A stretch of 64,000 nt of DNA from Trichaptum fuscoviolaceum (Eukaryota; Basidiomycota; Agaricomycetes; Hymenochaetales; Trichaptaceae): NCBI GenBank assembly GCA_910574455.1, contig CAJSYZ010000011.1, forward strand, positions 2,294,001-2,358,000, in the 5' to 3' direction. Made by a program: the position numbers and the translations under genes. Shown piece after piece: positions 12,300 through 24,491 of the stretch. The notes under the pieces were generated by a model. It worked only from the letters and a program-made list of their open reading frames with translations. It made no database searches and was not told the origin of the DNA. Numbering within the stretch: the stretch's first letter is position 1; every line of letters begins with the position of its first letter.

Positions 12300-15200
12300 T
12301 CATATAGTCTCGTCACAATTCGTATAGGTCGTAAGGTCATGAACATCGTGAGCGTCGTTTACTATTGGGATATCCTGAGAACTAGTGATCCTTCGACTTT
12401 GAGAAGGCGAGGGCCTAACGGGAACGGACATCCTATGCGCGTCCCGGTTGCGAAGAGAATTCGCCTCAAAGGTCTCTTCGGCGATTGGATGGCCGGTGAC
12501 ATTGTGTCGAGGAAAATTAAAGTGATGAGAAGAGTGTTTTGATCTTCTGGCACGCTGCACTTCAGCGGTTGGTCCAGATACCAACGGTCGGGATGAGAGA
12601 TTCTTTAGTACAGGGGATTCATGAGGTGGTGGTGGATCTGAAGAGCGCCTTACAGCCCGGGCGCCGCGGCGCTGCAGGCTTGCGTCCGGGACGATAGGAG
12701 ACGGGGCAAAATATCTCGATGGTAGCCTTGGATCCGAGGCTGTCGTCTCAACTCTCTCGGAAGGGCTTATGTCTGGTACAGTTGAAAGAGAATTAACGCG
12801 CAATGCAAGGTGCACTGACGAATTAGCCTGGACCTCTGTCAGCCCATTAATTGCCGTCATAGGCAAATTTGTTTCATGATATTGTGTAACGACTTTGCGC
12901 TTCGCTGGAGGAGCTGGAGAGAAACGGATCTCCGGGAGTGGACCAGTGTTTGTGCTTGTCTTCGCTGTCGTCACATCGTGTTGTGCTCGATCCTTGGGCA
13001 TAGAATTGAGAGCTAGAGGAGCAGGAAGGACAATCCTGGATCTCGGAACCCTAGGTCCTCTAGGACCAACTTCGTGCTGGTGAAGAGAGCCCGTAAATTT
13101 GCCTGCTAGTGGAGCCGAATTCAATCCTGCAGGAGGGCTAAGCGTTGCCGAGGGTCCTTCTCTGTCCGTACGTGTCTCCTCGCGAGAGCTAGACAAATCA
13201 TACTGAGGTATGGGTTCAGAATCAATTCCTTCCACTATTGCCGACCTAGATCGCTCCCTCTTTCGCCATGTATCTTCAACCCGAAGGTGACCGTGGCCCT
13301 CTTCGTGAACAACAACAGGGGTGCGAAGCGCAATCGGATCTTTCGACACAATTTGTGCAGGCGGTACTAAGCGTAAGTAGCGTCGATCAGAATCTGAATG
13401 TGTTTGCGACGAAGGATTGGTCGAGAGGACTATAGATGCGCTGGTGCTTGTCCCTGCATCAGACTTCGGAGACGAACTTGGAAAAAGACGAGAGAATACG
13501 TGGTCCGTATAAGGAGAAATACGAAGATCAGGTTGACGCGAATATAGTTGGCCTTCGTCGGTTCTTTCTAGAGGCTTATGCTTCGGGTGACGTAAATCAA
13601 AGGATAACTGCCGACCTCCATCTTCTGGTGTAGATGGTCCCATAGACATCTGTAGCGCATAGGGAGGGCGGTACGAGTTTGAAGCTATTCGACCTTGACT
13701 CTTGCTTTTCCCGTGTCCGAGTGTTCGAGACGGGGGAAGGAGCTCGTCGTATAATTCTACAGTAGGAAGGCGCGCGTAGGTGTCGACTTCCTCAATCTCT
13801 CGGTCAAGCGTAAGCTTCGTCTTGAAAGACAATCTACGGTCAGGCTTCCGTGCCATCCCTGAATCCAAGTTCGCATCTTCATGCAAACCATTGTCACTGT
13901 GATTTTCACGGCTTGTTCCTGAGATCCTGTCATATACGTTCCTCCACCATGACCGCTGCTTCCCGTGCCCAATTTCTCTCGACTCTTCAGGAAGCAATAG
14001 CCCAGAATCCTCAGGTAGCCCCCGGCTACTCGCCTTCCCTCTAGATTTCTCGCGCATGATACGTGGTAGTCCTCTGCGCTCCAGTTCTAACTGGATCTGC
14101 TCTTCCAGTCCCGCACTACACTCACGCCGAGAAAGGATAAGCCCATTCACATAGCCATCTCCGGAACCGAGCCATTGCATCTCGTCGTCGACGTGTACTT
14201 CTTGCTTCACGTCTACCGCAATCTTCAGTCCTTGTAGTTCGGGACCCAACTCGTGTTTTTCGGTCGTCAGCACCAATTCTTCATCCAGCCTTCTGGACTG
14301 TCCTTTCCCCCAATCTCGTCCTCCAAAGACCTCTTCTCTGGCTGCCAGACGTCTGGCTCCGCGATCGGTCTCTTGGCCTCGGAAACGGCGCATAATATAG
14401 ACACACCCATTCCAGACTTCACGTAGAGTCTCTCGAAAGTCAAGCGCATGTCCGAGAGATCGCAATCGCGGGGTGTGTTGCAAGTGGAGTGGGTAGCCCC
14501 TCGCGGATGCGGGCTCGACTGGGCAATAAGGCTTATAAGAGAAAGCCTTTATGTGTAAAAAAGCGAAGAATCTAACGGAGACATAAGCCTGCATAGACGA
14601 AGGATAGTGCACAATTAACATACGTCATCTCGACCGTCTCCAGTATAGCACCTATGCCAATGTTTATATCTTCCGCAGTCCTGAAAATAGACAATTAGAT
14701 CAAAACCTACACAGACTATAAGTTATGATTACATGTATTGCGTCTATATGTAAAAGTTTCAGACTTTACGCCAGATGACAACTTGATCCACTCACGTCTT
14801 TCACAAATCCGAATGTTGCAAGCAACGATAATAAAGTAGCTTGCCAGAACGTCAAGAATACTATCTGTCTATCAGTTTTATTCCCAACTATCGCGCGTTG
14901 ATCGAATACTCACCCACTGCTTTCACGGAGAATAGCTTCAGGAGAGGGCGGTGGGGTGCCAGATACGACGAGACTGGCACATAAACCTGTATCAGGCAGT
15001 ACATTGCCACAGAAACAGAGATTGAAACGATGACAGTAATCTGCATTCATTGAATAAATTAGCGGAGAGAAAATAGATAAGAGTGCTAAAACCACATACG
15101 TAGACATATCCCCATCCAGGTGACCAAGATGATTCACAGTAAAGGCCTACATAATTCAGAATTACAGCCGCAAGAGTGGTGCTGAGTAGCAAATAAATTT

Positions 15201-16164
15201 GAGCTTGTATGGAGAACATTACGTTCCAAAAGACATACAGTGGTCTGATCACACAGTATTGCAGTATGGCCCATTTCATGATCTGTAAGAAGTATAAACC
15301 GTCCTAAATCAATGAGAATGAGTTAATTATTAAGCATGATTAGTCTCCTTTCTTGCCCCAGGTTTCGACGTCACAAATGCTAACGGAAACATCCATTTCT
15401 TAACAGGTTCTCCCCGTCTGCGGGCTTCCCGATCGTTCTCTTTACTGAGTCCAACCTGTGATGGTTACCATGTTTTGTTAAGGCTATCACGGTATGACTG
15501 TAGGTACGCACTATACGGAAGATATCTTTTTGTTCCACCGGGTTTGGAGAAAGATACATAAGAAGTAGATAGAAGAAGGAGGTGAGAACAGTCGCTTCGT
15601 AGCAGTCGCGGAGAAGGAGCAACGGTGTAGATTGGTTCTGCGTAAATCCAATTAGTTGTATTTTCTGAAGTGTTTCATATGACCTGTGACTTGCCCAGAA
15701 AAGGTAGGACGCAAAGCTCACGATGGAATATATTGGCACCATGAACAAAATGCGCACGATATCTATACACCCATAAGCATTGAGCTAGTAGAGCATGTAC
15801 AGATTATTACATCTCTGTTCCCGTTTCTATGAGAAGGTTACGTTCAGGAGAGGATTGCTCAATTTTATCAATCATACTTACATTTGTATACCATTGAAGA
15901 TGTTTGTTTATAAGCCACGCAGAAACGACTGTAGACGCGAGCGCGAAGAACCCAGTCACAGCCCAACCAATCTAAAGAATAATTACATTGGAGTACACCT
16001 TACATTTTGCTATCCTCACATGATGTGCTGCGACGAAATGAGCAAGTTGTTTAAAAGACAAGACTTCAGAAATATTCACCTTGTATGACGACCTTTCCGT
16101 TTTGAATGAGTGGTGGGGGACTCTGAGTAGCCTCTTTCATATGACATGTAGTGTTTGTCGACAT
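12300..16164 (-). CDS. DUF300 / organic solute transporter alpha (TMEM184-like) membrane protein
   Basis: Exon 1 starts at ATG 16164 with MSTNTTCHMKEATQSPPPLI and ends QNGKVVIQ before a GT at 16080. The next exon carries the first membrane span (IGWAVTGFFALASTVVSAWL, about 15890-15985). Then come the family hallmark RILFMVPIYSIVSFASYLF and RDCYEATVLTSFFYLLLMYL (15757-15540), and KWAILQYCVIRPLYVFWNVM (from 15276). A long last exon (to 12300) opens with the final span and HIKAFSYKPY, followed by RSLGHALDFRETLREVWNGC. The remaining 650 residues are a Ser/Pro/Arg-rich cytosolic tail with no recognised domain, as is common in basidiomycete members. DUF300 proteins are polytopic membrane proteins linked to solute transport or vacuolar function; no substrate can be read here. 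No disabling change was seen. Exact inner exon edges are approximate. Confidence 0.8.
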
Positions 16165-16785
16165 GTTGGTAGGTGGCTTTGACCAGAAATGCAGCAGTCG
16201 TAGGTTTCGCAACTTCAGAAAGGGCTTGCAATATAGCCCCTATTCCGTGAGGAAAGGTAAACAGGATTTGAAGGATAACGAGACTCAGAAGTACATAGCA
16301 AAAAGACGCGGAGAATTCATGATAAGTTATGCTGATAAAAATATCAGGATAGATGATAGCTTCATGAGCTACTGTTGCGACTGCCTTTCGGGCAACGCTA
16401 TGGTGCGATGACAAGGTGCAGGAGTAGGAGCAGGATCGACAAGGACGTCACTGCGTTACATCAGGGAAACTACTTTCTGCTTACGGCGACTGACGCGTCC
16501 TGATTTGGCTGGCACCTGTCTGAAGGGTCGCTACTTCGTCTGAAAATACACTGATTGCCTTAACTCACTGAAATAAAGAGTGTTTCAGGATGCAAGCCAT
16601 CTCTCAGTACATCAGAATGCAAGTCAGGATTTCAGTGCTCAAGTAACATGGGACTTGGAAAATTTTTACGATTTTTGTTACATCTAAACTTGAATTAGGA
16701 AACCAGTTGAGAAAACTTGAAGTGCGGCAATGCCAATTGCCTCTTCCTCCACCATCCATGTTCAAATTAGACGGAAATCAAACTG
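16165..16785. other. Intergenic spacer with a short dispersed repeat
   Basis: Upstream region of the DUF300 gene. At 16458-16589 it holds a short repeat starting ACATCAGGGAAACT and ending GTGTTTCAGG. Two more copies occur at 36458-36632 (inverted) and 43208-43349. Confidence 0.45.
16458..16589 (+). repeat. Short dispersed repeat, copy 1 (about 130 bp)
   Basis: Begins ACATCAGGGAAACTACTTTC, continues TGCTTACGGCGACTG and CGCGTCCTGA, and ends GTGTTTCAGG. It shares both ends and much of the 5' part with the copies at 43208-43349 and, inverted, 36458-36632. No coding potential. Size suggests a MITE or SINE remnant. Confidence 0.5.
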
Positions 16786-19648
16786 GGCTTGTGGACTGCC
16801 TTGCGTGCGGAGATTCCTAACGCGTCGGACGGAATCATCGACATCATTGTGAACAACCCGCCTTCGCAGGACGGCACTTCGTTCACGAACTTGAATGCAC
16901 GCGACCATCTCCTTGTGCGCAAGGGCTCCGCGCGCAATCCTATGATCTTCCCCTCTGCGGACTACGACAACGATGCGTTCGGCTTGACTCGGGTTCTGGG
17001 AAGTACACGTTCACGCACCAGGCGCTGGGCGCAGATATGTTCAGGTTCTTGTGGAATTATGGTCAAAACTGGACGACGTGGACGGCGTATGAGGATGTGA
17101 CGAGCATAGATAAAAGCTTGTTTGACAATGATGAGAATTGGTGGGCGGGCGAGCATATTATTGTACAATGTAAGTGCTCTTACTCTTATACTAGTATGTG
17201 CTGTGATCTGCTAATCAATTTTGCAATAGGCTGGTCTGCTATTGCTGCATCATCCTATACTGTTGTACATGCGGACAGGAACTATGCTCATCAGTGCCGT
17301 GTTCCTCAGTTCCTTGCTCGTGGTCCGTTCAATACCTGGGGTTTCCACAGAGGAGTGAGCTTCCAGATGGACAATACCGCCGACGGACGCTGGGAGCTCG
17401 AAATTATGAGTACATGGCCGACGTACCTACAGCTCAACGTTTTTGGCTTCGATGACTACTTCTACGGTGACACGGACGGCAACGGCGTCATGACCGCCTC
17501 CCGCCCAACTTGGCTGCGCCCAACTACTTGAACGTCAGTGCTCCGCCGCACCCGCATCTCGCGTTGTACGCTGGTCGTAGATGACGCGACGATGCGGTGG
17601 AGCCTCGAGCCGCGTGGGGAGAGCACTGTGGGCGCTATCATGTACGCGCTGCTCCTGTCGATCCCGGTTGTCACTGGTACATTGGCAGTGGCGATCTTCA
17701 TGTGGAGCTTCTACGGGATCAAGTACAACCAGTGGGGTCTCACGGAAAAGAAGCCGGATCATTCGCACAATTTCCCCGTCATTGGCTCGCTGGGCTCGAA
17801 GTCTGCGCAAGACCTGCATGTGGCGCCGATGTCGGAGAAACACTCGAGCCATGGACACGCGCATACAGGCGACATCATTGGCGGCCGGAAGACAAGAATA
17901 AGCGGAGGACCATGCTCATTGCGACTTTGGAGTACGAGATCATATTGGAAGTTGAAGGTCAAGATCGGTGGTCTTGGTGTGATTTGATGGGCAAGGCAAT
18001 GTCGGATATCGACCTGATTTAGGTTGTACCAAAGGTTAAAGACATTGAGTACCCTGCTGGCGAACCTGCAGAACCTATCGAAGTCATTATCTTCGGCGAC
18101 CCGTACCTTATCGAGGTTGAGACGCATGTCCTCGACAACATCACGTACATCGTCCTCGACTTGCCTGTCTTCCGCGCACAAACAAAGGCGGACCCGTATC
18201 ATGCGCGCATGACGATATCAGCTCAGCTATCTTCTACTCGACATGGAACCAGGCTATCGCAGCAACCGTTAGGTGCTACCCGCAGATTGATATCTACCAC
18301 ATTAATGACTACCACAGTGCGCTCGCACCTATCTATCTGCTCCCGAAGGTCCTCCCCATCTGTCTGTCTCTCCACAATGCGGAGCTCCAGGGGTTGTGGC
18401 CACTCCGCACGAAGGAGGAGATGAAGGAAGTGTGCTCGGTGTTCAATATCAGCAAGGAGCACGTTCGTTCAGTTCGGAAACACGTTCAACTTGCTCCACG
18501 CCGCAGCATCCTTCATCAATGTGCACCAGAAATCGATCGGTGTCGCTGGTGTCTCTGACAGTATGGTAAACGGTCGTGGGCGCGTTACCCGGCGCTTTGG
18601 ACACTCAAGCATGTCGACTCGCTCCCGAATCCGGACCCAACGGTTATTGCTGCTTTGGACGAACAGCCTGTTCAAATCAAGGACATTCAGATTGATGAGG
18701 AAGCAGAGGCGAAATGTACGGAGTTCAAGCAGCAGGCTCAGGAGTGGGCTGGTATTGCACAGGATCCTTAGGCAGATCTATTCGTGTTCATTGGTTGTTG
18801 GTTGAAGCAAAAGGGTGTAGATCTTATTGCAGACATGATGCCTTCGCTGTAAGTTATTTCTTAATCCTATTTTGCTAAGTAAATGAATGTTTGCTCATTT
18901 ATTAATGCCAGACTGGAAAAACACCCTTCGATTCAGTTGAATTGTGTCGGGCCTGTCATTGACTTGTATGGACGTTTCGCTGCGGAGAAGCTTGCTCGTC
19001 TCATGGAGATGTACCCGAACCGAGTGTACTCAAAGCCAGAGTTCACTACTTCGCCTCCATACGGTGGTCTCGGTCTCATGCCTGGTTGGGTAAGTTTGCA
19101 TTCGTTTTTTCTAATGTTTTGCAATCTGACTTTGAACACAGTGGTTCCCTGTCGAATCGAGTTCAACAGCACACATGTTGTCCCAGCTTACGAAAACAAT
19201 AAAAATGGCGCTTAAGTCTACGGAAGAAGAACATGCTATCTTGCGTGCTCGTTCGGCTGTTCAGCGTTTCCCGGTTGTTGAATGGCGTCAGCGCATGGGA
19301 GACTTCCACAAGCGTAGCATTAACTTTACTAGTCGTCAGATCGCTGGCTCTTTAGCATGGAGACCTTCTGATGGTGAAGCTGAACATCGGGAAGAACCGA
19401 CGCAACCCAACTGGGATACCCGAAGCACATACGACAGCCCACACAACTCGATCACTGGATCTCCTGGAGCTTGGAGCCATTCGACACTCGTGCCTCTGGA
19501 GCAGCATCTGCTCCCTCCTCGCACTTTGAAATTAGAAAGGCGTGGTTCAGCAAGCTCTGATGTATCCGAAGGCGAGGACTACTTTGCGCGCGCGGAATGC
19601 GAGTACGGAAGGTTATTGCGAAGCCTGACGGGGACAAGCTGGCTCTGA
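16786..19648 (+). pseudogene. Alpha-1,3-glucan synthase pseudogene (truncated)
   Basis: Fungal alpha-1,3-glucan synthases make cell-wall glucan at the plasma membrane and are about 2,000 residues or more. This copy holds only a middle piece: the end of the amylase-like region (LWTALRAEIPNASDG), GKYTFTHQALGADMFRFLWN, an internal membrane span (17630-17720), and part of the glycogen-synthase-like domain (MLIATLEYEI, VKIGGLGV, SSAIFYSTWNQAIAATVRCY, DIYHINDYHSALAPIYLLPK). Lesions include frame changes near 16985, 17487, 17900 and 18420-18490, a TAG where Trp is expected in DLI-W-VVPKV (about 18020), and another in-frame stop near 18770. About 35 residues are missing between [11 protein letters not shown] and GGLGLMPGW at about 19060, a segment that carries the conserved catalytic glutamate region in intact enzymes. 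The N-terminal signal and amylase parts and the C-terminal transport-like membrane domain are absent. Confidence 0.9.
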
Positions 19649-20125
19649 CACTGGACTATATAATAAAATAATATAATGCATCAGAGCAGACAAATCTGCC
19701 ACTGACATAGTACTACTATTGGAGGAAAAATAGTTGCTGCACCGCTTGGGTAAAATATGTAGCTTGTGATTACTTAACGCCCAGAGGTGTTCGGGTATCG
19801 CCAGCAAAAAGCTGGCCCGTCCGGGCGTTATATTGAATTGTCTTGAAAACTTTGAAGTGTCTTGAAAAAGCACTAATAGTGGTGTTGAAAACTATTTAAT
19901 CCATTGGGTTGCTCACAGCAGACAGACACCATTGGCGACATCTTCCAAACCACTTTGATACCTCAGACTACGGTGATCATTCGGGAAAAAAAAGCAATTC
20001 AATAATAAATTTTAATCATGAATCTCCTGGCAACTTTGAAAGACAAGAGCATGTGCACAACAATTTACTCGATAACTCAAGCACATTTGGTCAAACCTGC
20101 TACTGGTGGGCCTCAGCCTACTAGA
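19649..20125. other. Spacer with a nested hairpin
   Basis: No gene recognised. TAACGCCC (19775-19782) pairs with GGGCGTTA (19823-19830), and inside this GCCAGC-AAAAA-GCTGGC (about 19800-19816) forms a second perfect hairpin. Confidence 0.45.
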
Positions 20126-21168
20126 TCAAGCCTCGAAGTTCTTGATGTACTTATCCGGTAAGGGTGGGTGGCTTTGGCTCAGGGCCAAAGCTACAGCAAA
20201 CGTGCTGTGAACATCAATGGCAGCATCTAGTATTCCAGTACAGCAGATCATGCAAGTGAGAACTTGAAGATGGTTGATCTTGAGCAACAAAATGATAACT
20301 TACATTGTATTTGTGCCGCTGATAGCTCGTTAGCTGCCCAGTCACTCATCGTGACCTCACTACTCTTCTTGACGTTCAGCCTCAATACTTCTCCCACTAT
20401 TTTTTCGAGCTTGACAGTCGGAGTCGGATGCTGGAACCAGAGACGAGGGTTTAAGAGCAGTTGGGACCAGGTCGGGTTTTTGGGCCAGACTTCCGGGTAG
20501 ACAACGCGCGCCCAATCTGTCAGATCGACACAGGAGCGCACAGAGGTGCAAAACTTGCGCTTTATACGCACTGCGTCACCTGCCATTTCTTCTGGTTGGC
20601 CACCTCGCAGGAGAAAAGATAAGTTATTCATACCGTTGATTCCAGCTGAAAACTTTCATGACTGTACCATCCCCAAGGAGTTGCGCCAACGTAGGAGGAA
20701 GGTCAGTAAGAGTATGCGTCCTGACCAGATAAACCTGGTTTTGAACTGCGAGTTGGATGAGGTCTACGCGATGATTGGACCCTTTTCCGCCACTTGCCCA
20801 CTCGATGTCGATCGAGACAAATCTCCTAGCTGGTACCTGTGGCAAAGATGCATATATTGCAGTCATTGCGTTGTCCACATCCAAGCCCGTGCAACACTGT
20901 ATCGGAACTATATTATGGGGCCTATATTCATCTAATTCGGAGAGAGGTGTTGGTGGTACCCCGAGGAAATCAAGAAACGTTTGCAGTTTCTTGTGTATCT
21001 AGCAACAAGTCAGTGTACAGATCTTGATATGAATGAAACAAGTACCTTCGTTTGAGCCCTTGCTGTCCAGCGTTGAACGAGCTGAAAGCGGAGGACGGTG
21101 CGGAGGTGCAGGCGTGCGTAATCAAGGGAGAGGAGGATGAGAAGGATAGTACGAAGATTTGAGAACAT
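20126..21168 (-). CDS. 3'-5' exonuclease of the RNase D / WRN (DEDD) type
   Basis: Starts at ATG 21168 (MFSNLRTILLILLSLDYARL, possibly a signal anchor). It splices into KLQTFLDFLGVPPTPLSELD and then DVDNAMTAIYASLP. Exonuclease motif I is RRFVSIDIEW (the D-x-E metal ligands) followed by HRVDLIQLAVQNQVYLVRT. Motif II is less certain, around SVRSCVDLTDWARVVYP. The domain ends with KKSSEVTMSDWAANELSAAQ and, after a GT-AG intron, QYAAIDVHSTFAVALALSQS with the family's YAA-D pattern. Stop at 20126-20128. Such enzymes trim 3' ends of DNA or RNA; substrate is unknown here. One junction (about 20600-20650) is unsolved: the frame after MKVFSWNQ meets TAA and no clean splice joins it to the next exon, so a small lesion there is possible. 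Confidence 0.7.
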
Positions 21169-22012
21169 GATTCACGGTGGAATGGCTGGATGATGATCTT
21201 GGGGACGATACCCGCTCCCACTTCACACTTATACAAAGTAGTTGAAGTCAGTTTTCTGATTTCCCATTCTTCTAGAAAGAGAGAGGGAGCTATTAGTGCT
21301 TTGTACTATGACTTGGATAAACCGCAAGTTGAACTGATAGGAGATAACAAATGATTTCTTCCGGATGACTTGATTATAAGGCTTCTTTTCATTTTAAGCA
21401 CAAACGAACAAGAAAATGAGTCATGTTAACTCCGAAGAAGTCGGGAGGATACAACCCACTGCACAAGAAGCTGCTCCATCAGCTCTAGAAGGATTTCGAA
21501 GAAAGCCACGAGTAACTCACCATACAACCAGTCATCCCTGTACTCAACCCGAAACTTGAACTAGAACCGTGCCAAAATGGGAAATGGGCCAACTTGAACT
21601 TGAATGCATCCCAACCCGCTTCGGAAGGAGTAATTTGCATGAAGGCGCGTTTCTCGTCCTCGGAGCTGAGGGAATCGCGCTGTCGGCCGACGATCAACTC
21701 ATACTGCACATTGAAACCGAGCGTTCTCCATTTAGGCGGCAATGGTGGCGGGGCAGAGGTGTTTGGCAAGGAATGGGGACACGACAACTTGGATGATGTC
21801 GAAAATGCAGTTATAATCATTCCCTTCGCTGCATTTGCAAATTGAGTTGTGAGTCGCTTTGTCGACGTCTGGTGGACTTTGTGCATGCAAGCGGAATATT
21901 GGGACGCATCAAACTGCCCGGTGATACATAGCCCCGTATATACGAATCCGACCGCGCAACTTCGCAACCTTTTCTCTCCTCACTGTTGTATGTGTTGAGA
22001 GAGCGTAGCTGT
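21169..22012. other. Spacer; unrecognised ORF on minus strand
   Basis: Contains the exonuclease promoter region. A 160-codon minus-strand frame (21485-21967) is not recognisable and may be chance. Confidence 0.3.
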
Positions 22013-22503
22013 TCAGCATCCTTCCCATGTTTTTGGGCTCTTTCGCCGCTCAGGCCAGGCGAACTTAGGCTTAGATGTCGATTGAGCAGGGATCCCTGAG
22101 GTGAGTGTAGACGGTAGGGATAGAGACTCGTCCCCTGACTGCTCAGTGCAAGTCCTGTGGCCGCTTATTGTTGAGCTGGAGATGGTCGAGGAAAAGAGGA
22201 ACGATGAAACGAGAAGAAGCTGACGCGGCCATCGTTCCTTCCGGTGACAAGAAAGTCGGAGTCGTACTGAAAAGTTGTCACTGACGAGTCGGGGATGAAT
22301 GAATGTGAAGAAAATCATACCCATTTGCAGATTCCATACGCGAACGGATGTGTCCAATCCCCCACGCCCAAGAAAAAAGACAATACAATTTTCGGCGTAA
22401 ATCTTATGCAGATTTTCTCGGAGAACGTATGGACATTCCCCGTGCCGATGCTCCAAAGCTGAAGAAGCCTGTGAGTATTATGATTCAAAAAATAAAAGAA
22501 CAA
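22013..22503 (-). pseudogene. WD40-repeat fragment, probably a remnant
   Basis: Two pieces look like WD40 blades: GGLDTSVRVWNLQ (about 22390-22330) and, after a plausible GT-AG intron, YDSDFLVTGRNDGRVSFFSF (about 22270-22205). The order and wording resemble the last blades of F-box/WD40 proteins. No F-box, no further blades and no complete reading frame were found, and the second piece reaches a stop soon after. WD40 proteins are scaffolds, but nothing more specific can be said. A short unsolved multi-exon gene remains possible. Confidence 0.4.
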
Positions 22504-24491
22504 CTTACTCGAGAAGACAGTAGAAGCTTTCGCTCACTGATTACCGCACGCACATCCCCTCCTGGTGCCTGTGAGCGCCGGTTCAGTAACTTGCCTCTTT
22601 GCACATTCCAAACGTCGGTGATGCGTCTCGCGATTCAAAACCTGGGAGGAACAGACCTCGGATGCAAGTGCAGCAACCAGTTTTAACGTCCTGCACTCAT
22701 CAGCCACCACTGATGATGAGCTCTCTGGCGTAGCTCTATCCATTGGAGAAGGTTCACTCATGATATATGGTGACGGATGTAATCACTCTACCATCACCAA
22801 TTGCTGAAGGAATTCGTGTTGTCAACTGTGGAGGTAGACGTGTGCGCATGCGCCCCAGTGTGCTCGCCATTGCTTTAGTCGGTAAGGGGATACGCGTCGG
22901 GATAAATTTGCGAGAGAAGCCTGGGGCAAGACTTGGGGCAACCACCTGCTGTGGGCGCAGTAAATTGCGTAGACGGTAGTGGTTTCGTGTCCTCTGCAAA
23001 AGCGGTCGAACTCCTACCCCCTGGGTTTCCATACGAGCCGTGCCGAACGAGCCGAAACGCGTCGACCCACAGGGAGCTACAAAAGTATCGTGCAGACGTA
23101 CGTGAGCTGCGCAAGGCGTTGAAACCGATAGAACAATTTGAGCATGCTGAGACAGGCAGAGTGAGTGAGTCGGCAGATGCGCGGCGGAAGAAAAAAGAGA
23201 GTATACACAGCAAACTCAACAGTGAAACGAAAGGCCTACTACCTCTTGTAGTAGTAACCTCAGTTCTAGTTGGTGGCATTCACGAGTCGGGGCGTAGAGC
23301 AGTAGTAACTTGAAGCCTGTGAGACTCCGAGTCCAAGTCGGAGGAGGCTCGGCTCAGCTTCAACTTGAAGTTCTTGAATTGATGACGAGTCAACTTCAAG
23401 TTGAACTCTGACCCGACTCCGACTCAGCCTGAGGCTCCAACTTGAACTTGAACTTGAACTTGAACTTGAAGTACCGCCGTCACGCCGGCCGGACAGCCTG
23501 AGTGCCACTCACCAGTGCTGGGCCAGCCTTCAAGCTCACTCAGGTCCGGTGTCCGGCCTTGAACTCAGGCTCGGACTCGGACTCGGACTCGGACTCGAAC
23601 TCGGACTCGAACCGTATACTACTACTAGTAGTAGTAGTAAAGTTGAGATTGTGACAACTTGCCAGTCTGAGTGGACAGAACTGGAAGCTTAAGCTGCTTA
23701 AGACTGGATCATTCAGCTGCCAGTGGCTAGTAGTAGTACGGTACCCTGCCAGTGAGTACTAATAGTAGGTAGTAGTAGTCGCCAAACATCACTGGCATGC
23801 CAGTGGCATTCAAGTTCAATTTCAAGTTGAAGTTGTCGGCGCGCGCAACTTGAATGCCAACTCCGAGTCGGATCATTCAGCCTGCCAGTGAGTTGCAGTG
23901 ATCATGATGTCCGACTCCGACGGCCCGGGAGTCACGGCAGTAGTACGTGGCAGCCTGAGGTACTAGTAGCGTTTCCACTCCGAGCCGTCGGACTTTCAAC
24001 TAGTTCAAGTTCAAGTTCCGAATTTAGTAGCCTGAGTACCCCATGCCCACAACTTGACGTTGCACCCCAGTGAGCCTGAGCGACGTGTCGTGCCCGAGTC
24101 TAGTACTTAGGCTTGTTCTTCAACTTCACACATCAACAGCTTGAAGCCCTCTCATCCTGAAGTCCACCTGAATTTCATCCTACTTGTAGACTGCTGGCAC
24201 TGGTGGTGAGTGAGCTTTCAGCCTTCTAGATCTACTTCATCCACTAACTGAGATCTTCAAGCTTGTACTTCTAGTACTACTAGTAGTAGCTCTACCGATT
24301 AGAACCACTCAGGCTACAGCCTCAGGCCGAGCGTGAGCCTGATCCGCTTCAAGTTTGCTACTACTACTTAGTACTACTACTCGCTACCGAACTTCCGCGT
24401 GAGGTAGTACCACTACTACCACTACCACTACTATTACTAATATTTGGCATCACTACTCACGGCAAGCCTGAGACTCCTCCAGTTTGCAGTT
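22504..24491. other. Low-complexity word-repeat zone (from about 23270) with no gene recognised
   Basis: 22504-23270 holds unrecognised frames. From about 23270 to 24440 the DNA is built largely from a few short motifs: ACTTGAACTTGAAC runs (about 23440-23470), GGACTCGGACTC runs (about 23572-23610), TACTACTAGTAGTAGTA (about 23617-23638), CCAGTGGC and GCCTGAG. They are interleaved rather than in one tandem array, and most are palindromic or nearly so. Confidence 0.7.

Noticed and set aside
13436..14044. Plus-strand ORFs opposite the DUF300 tail exon
   Set aside because: Antisense shadows of a 773-codon conserved-context exon.
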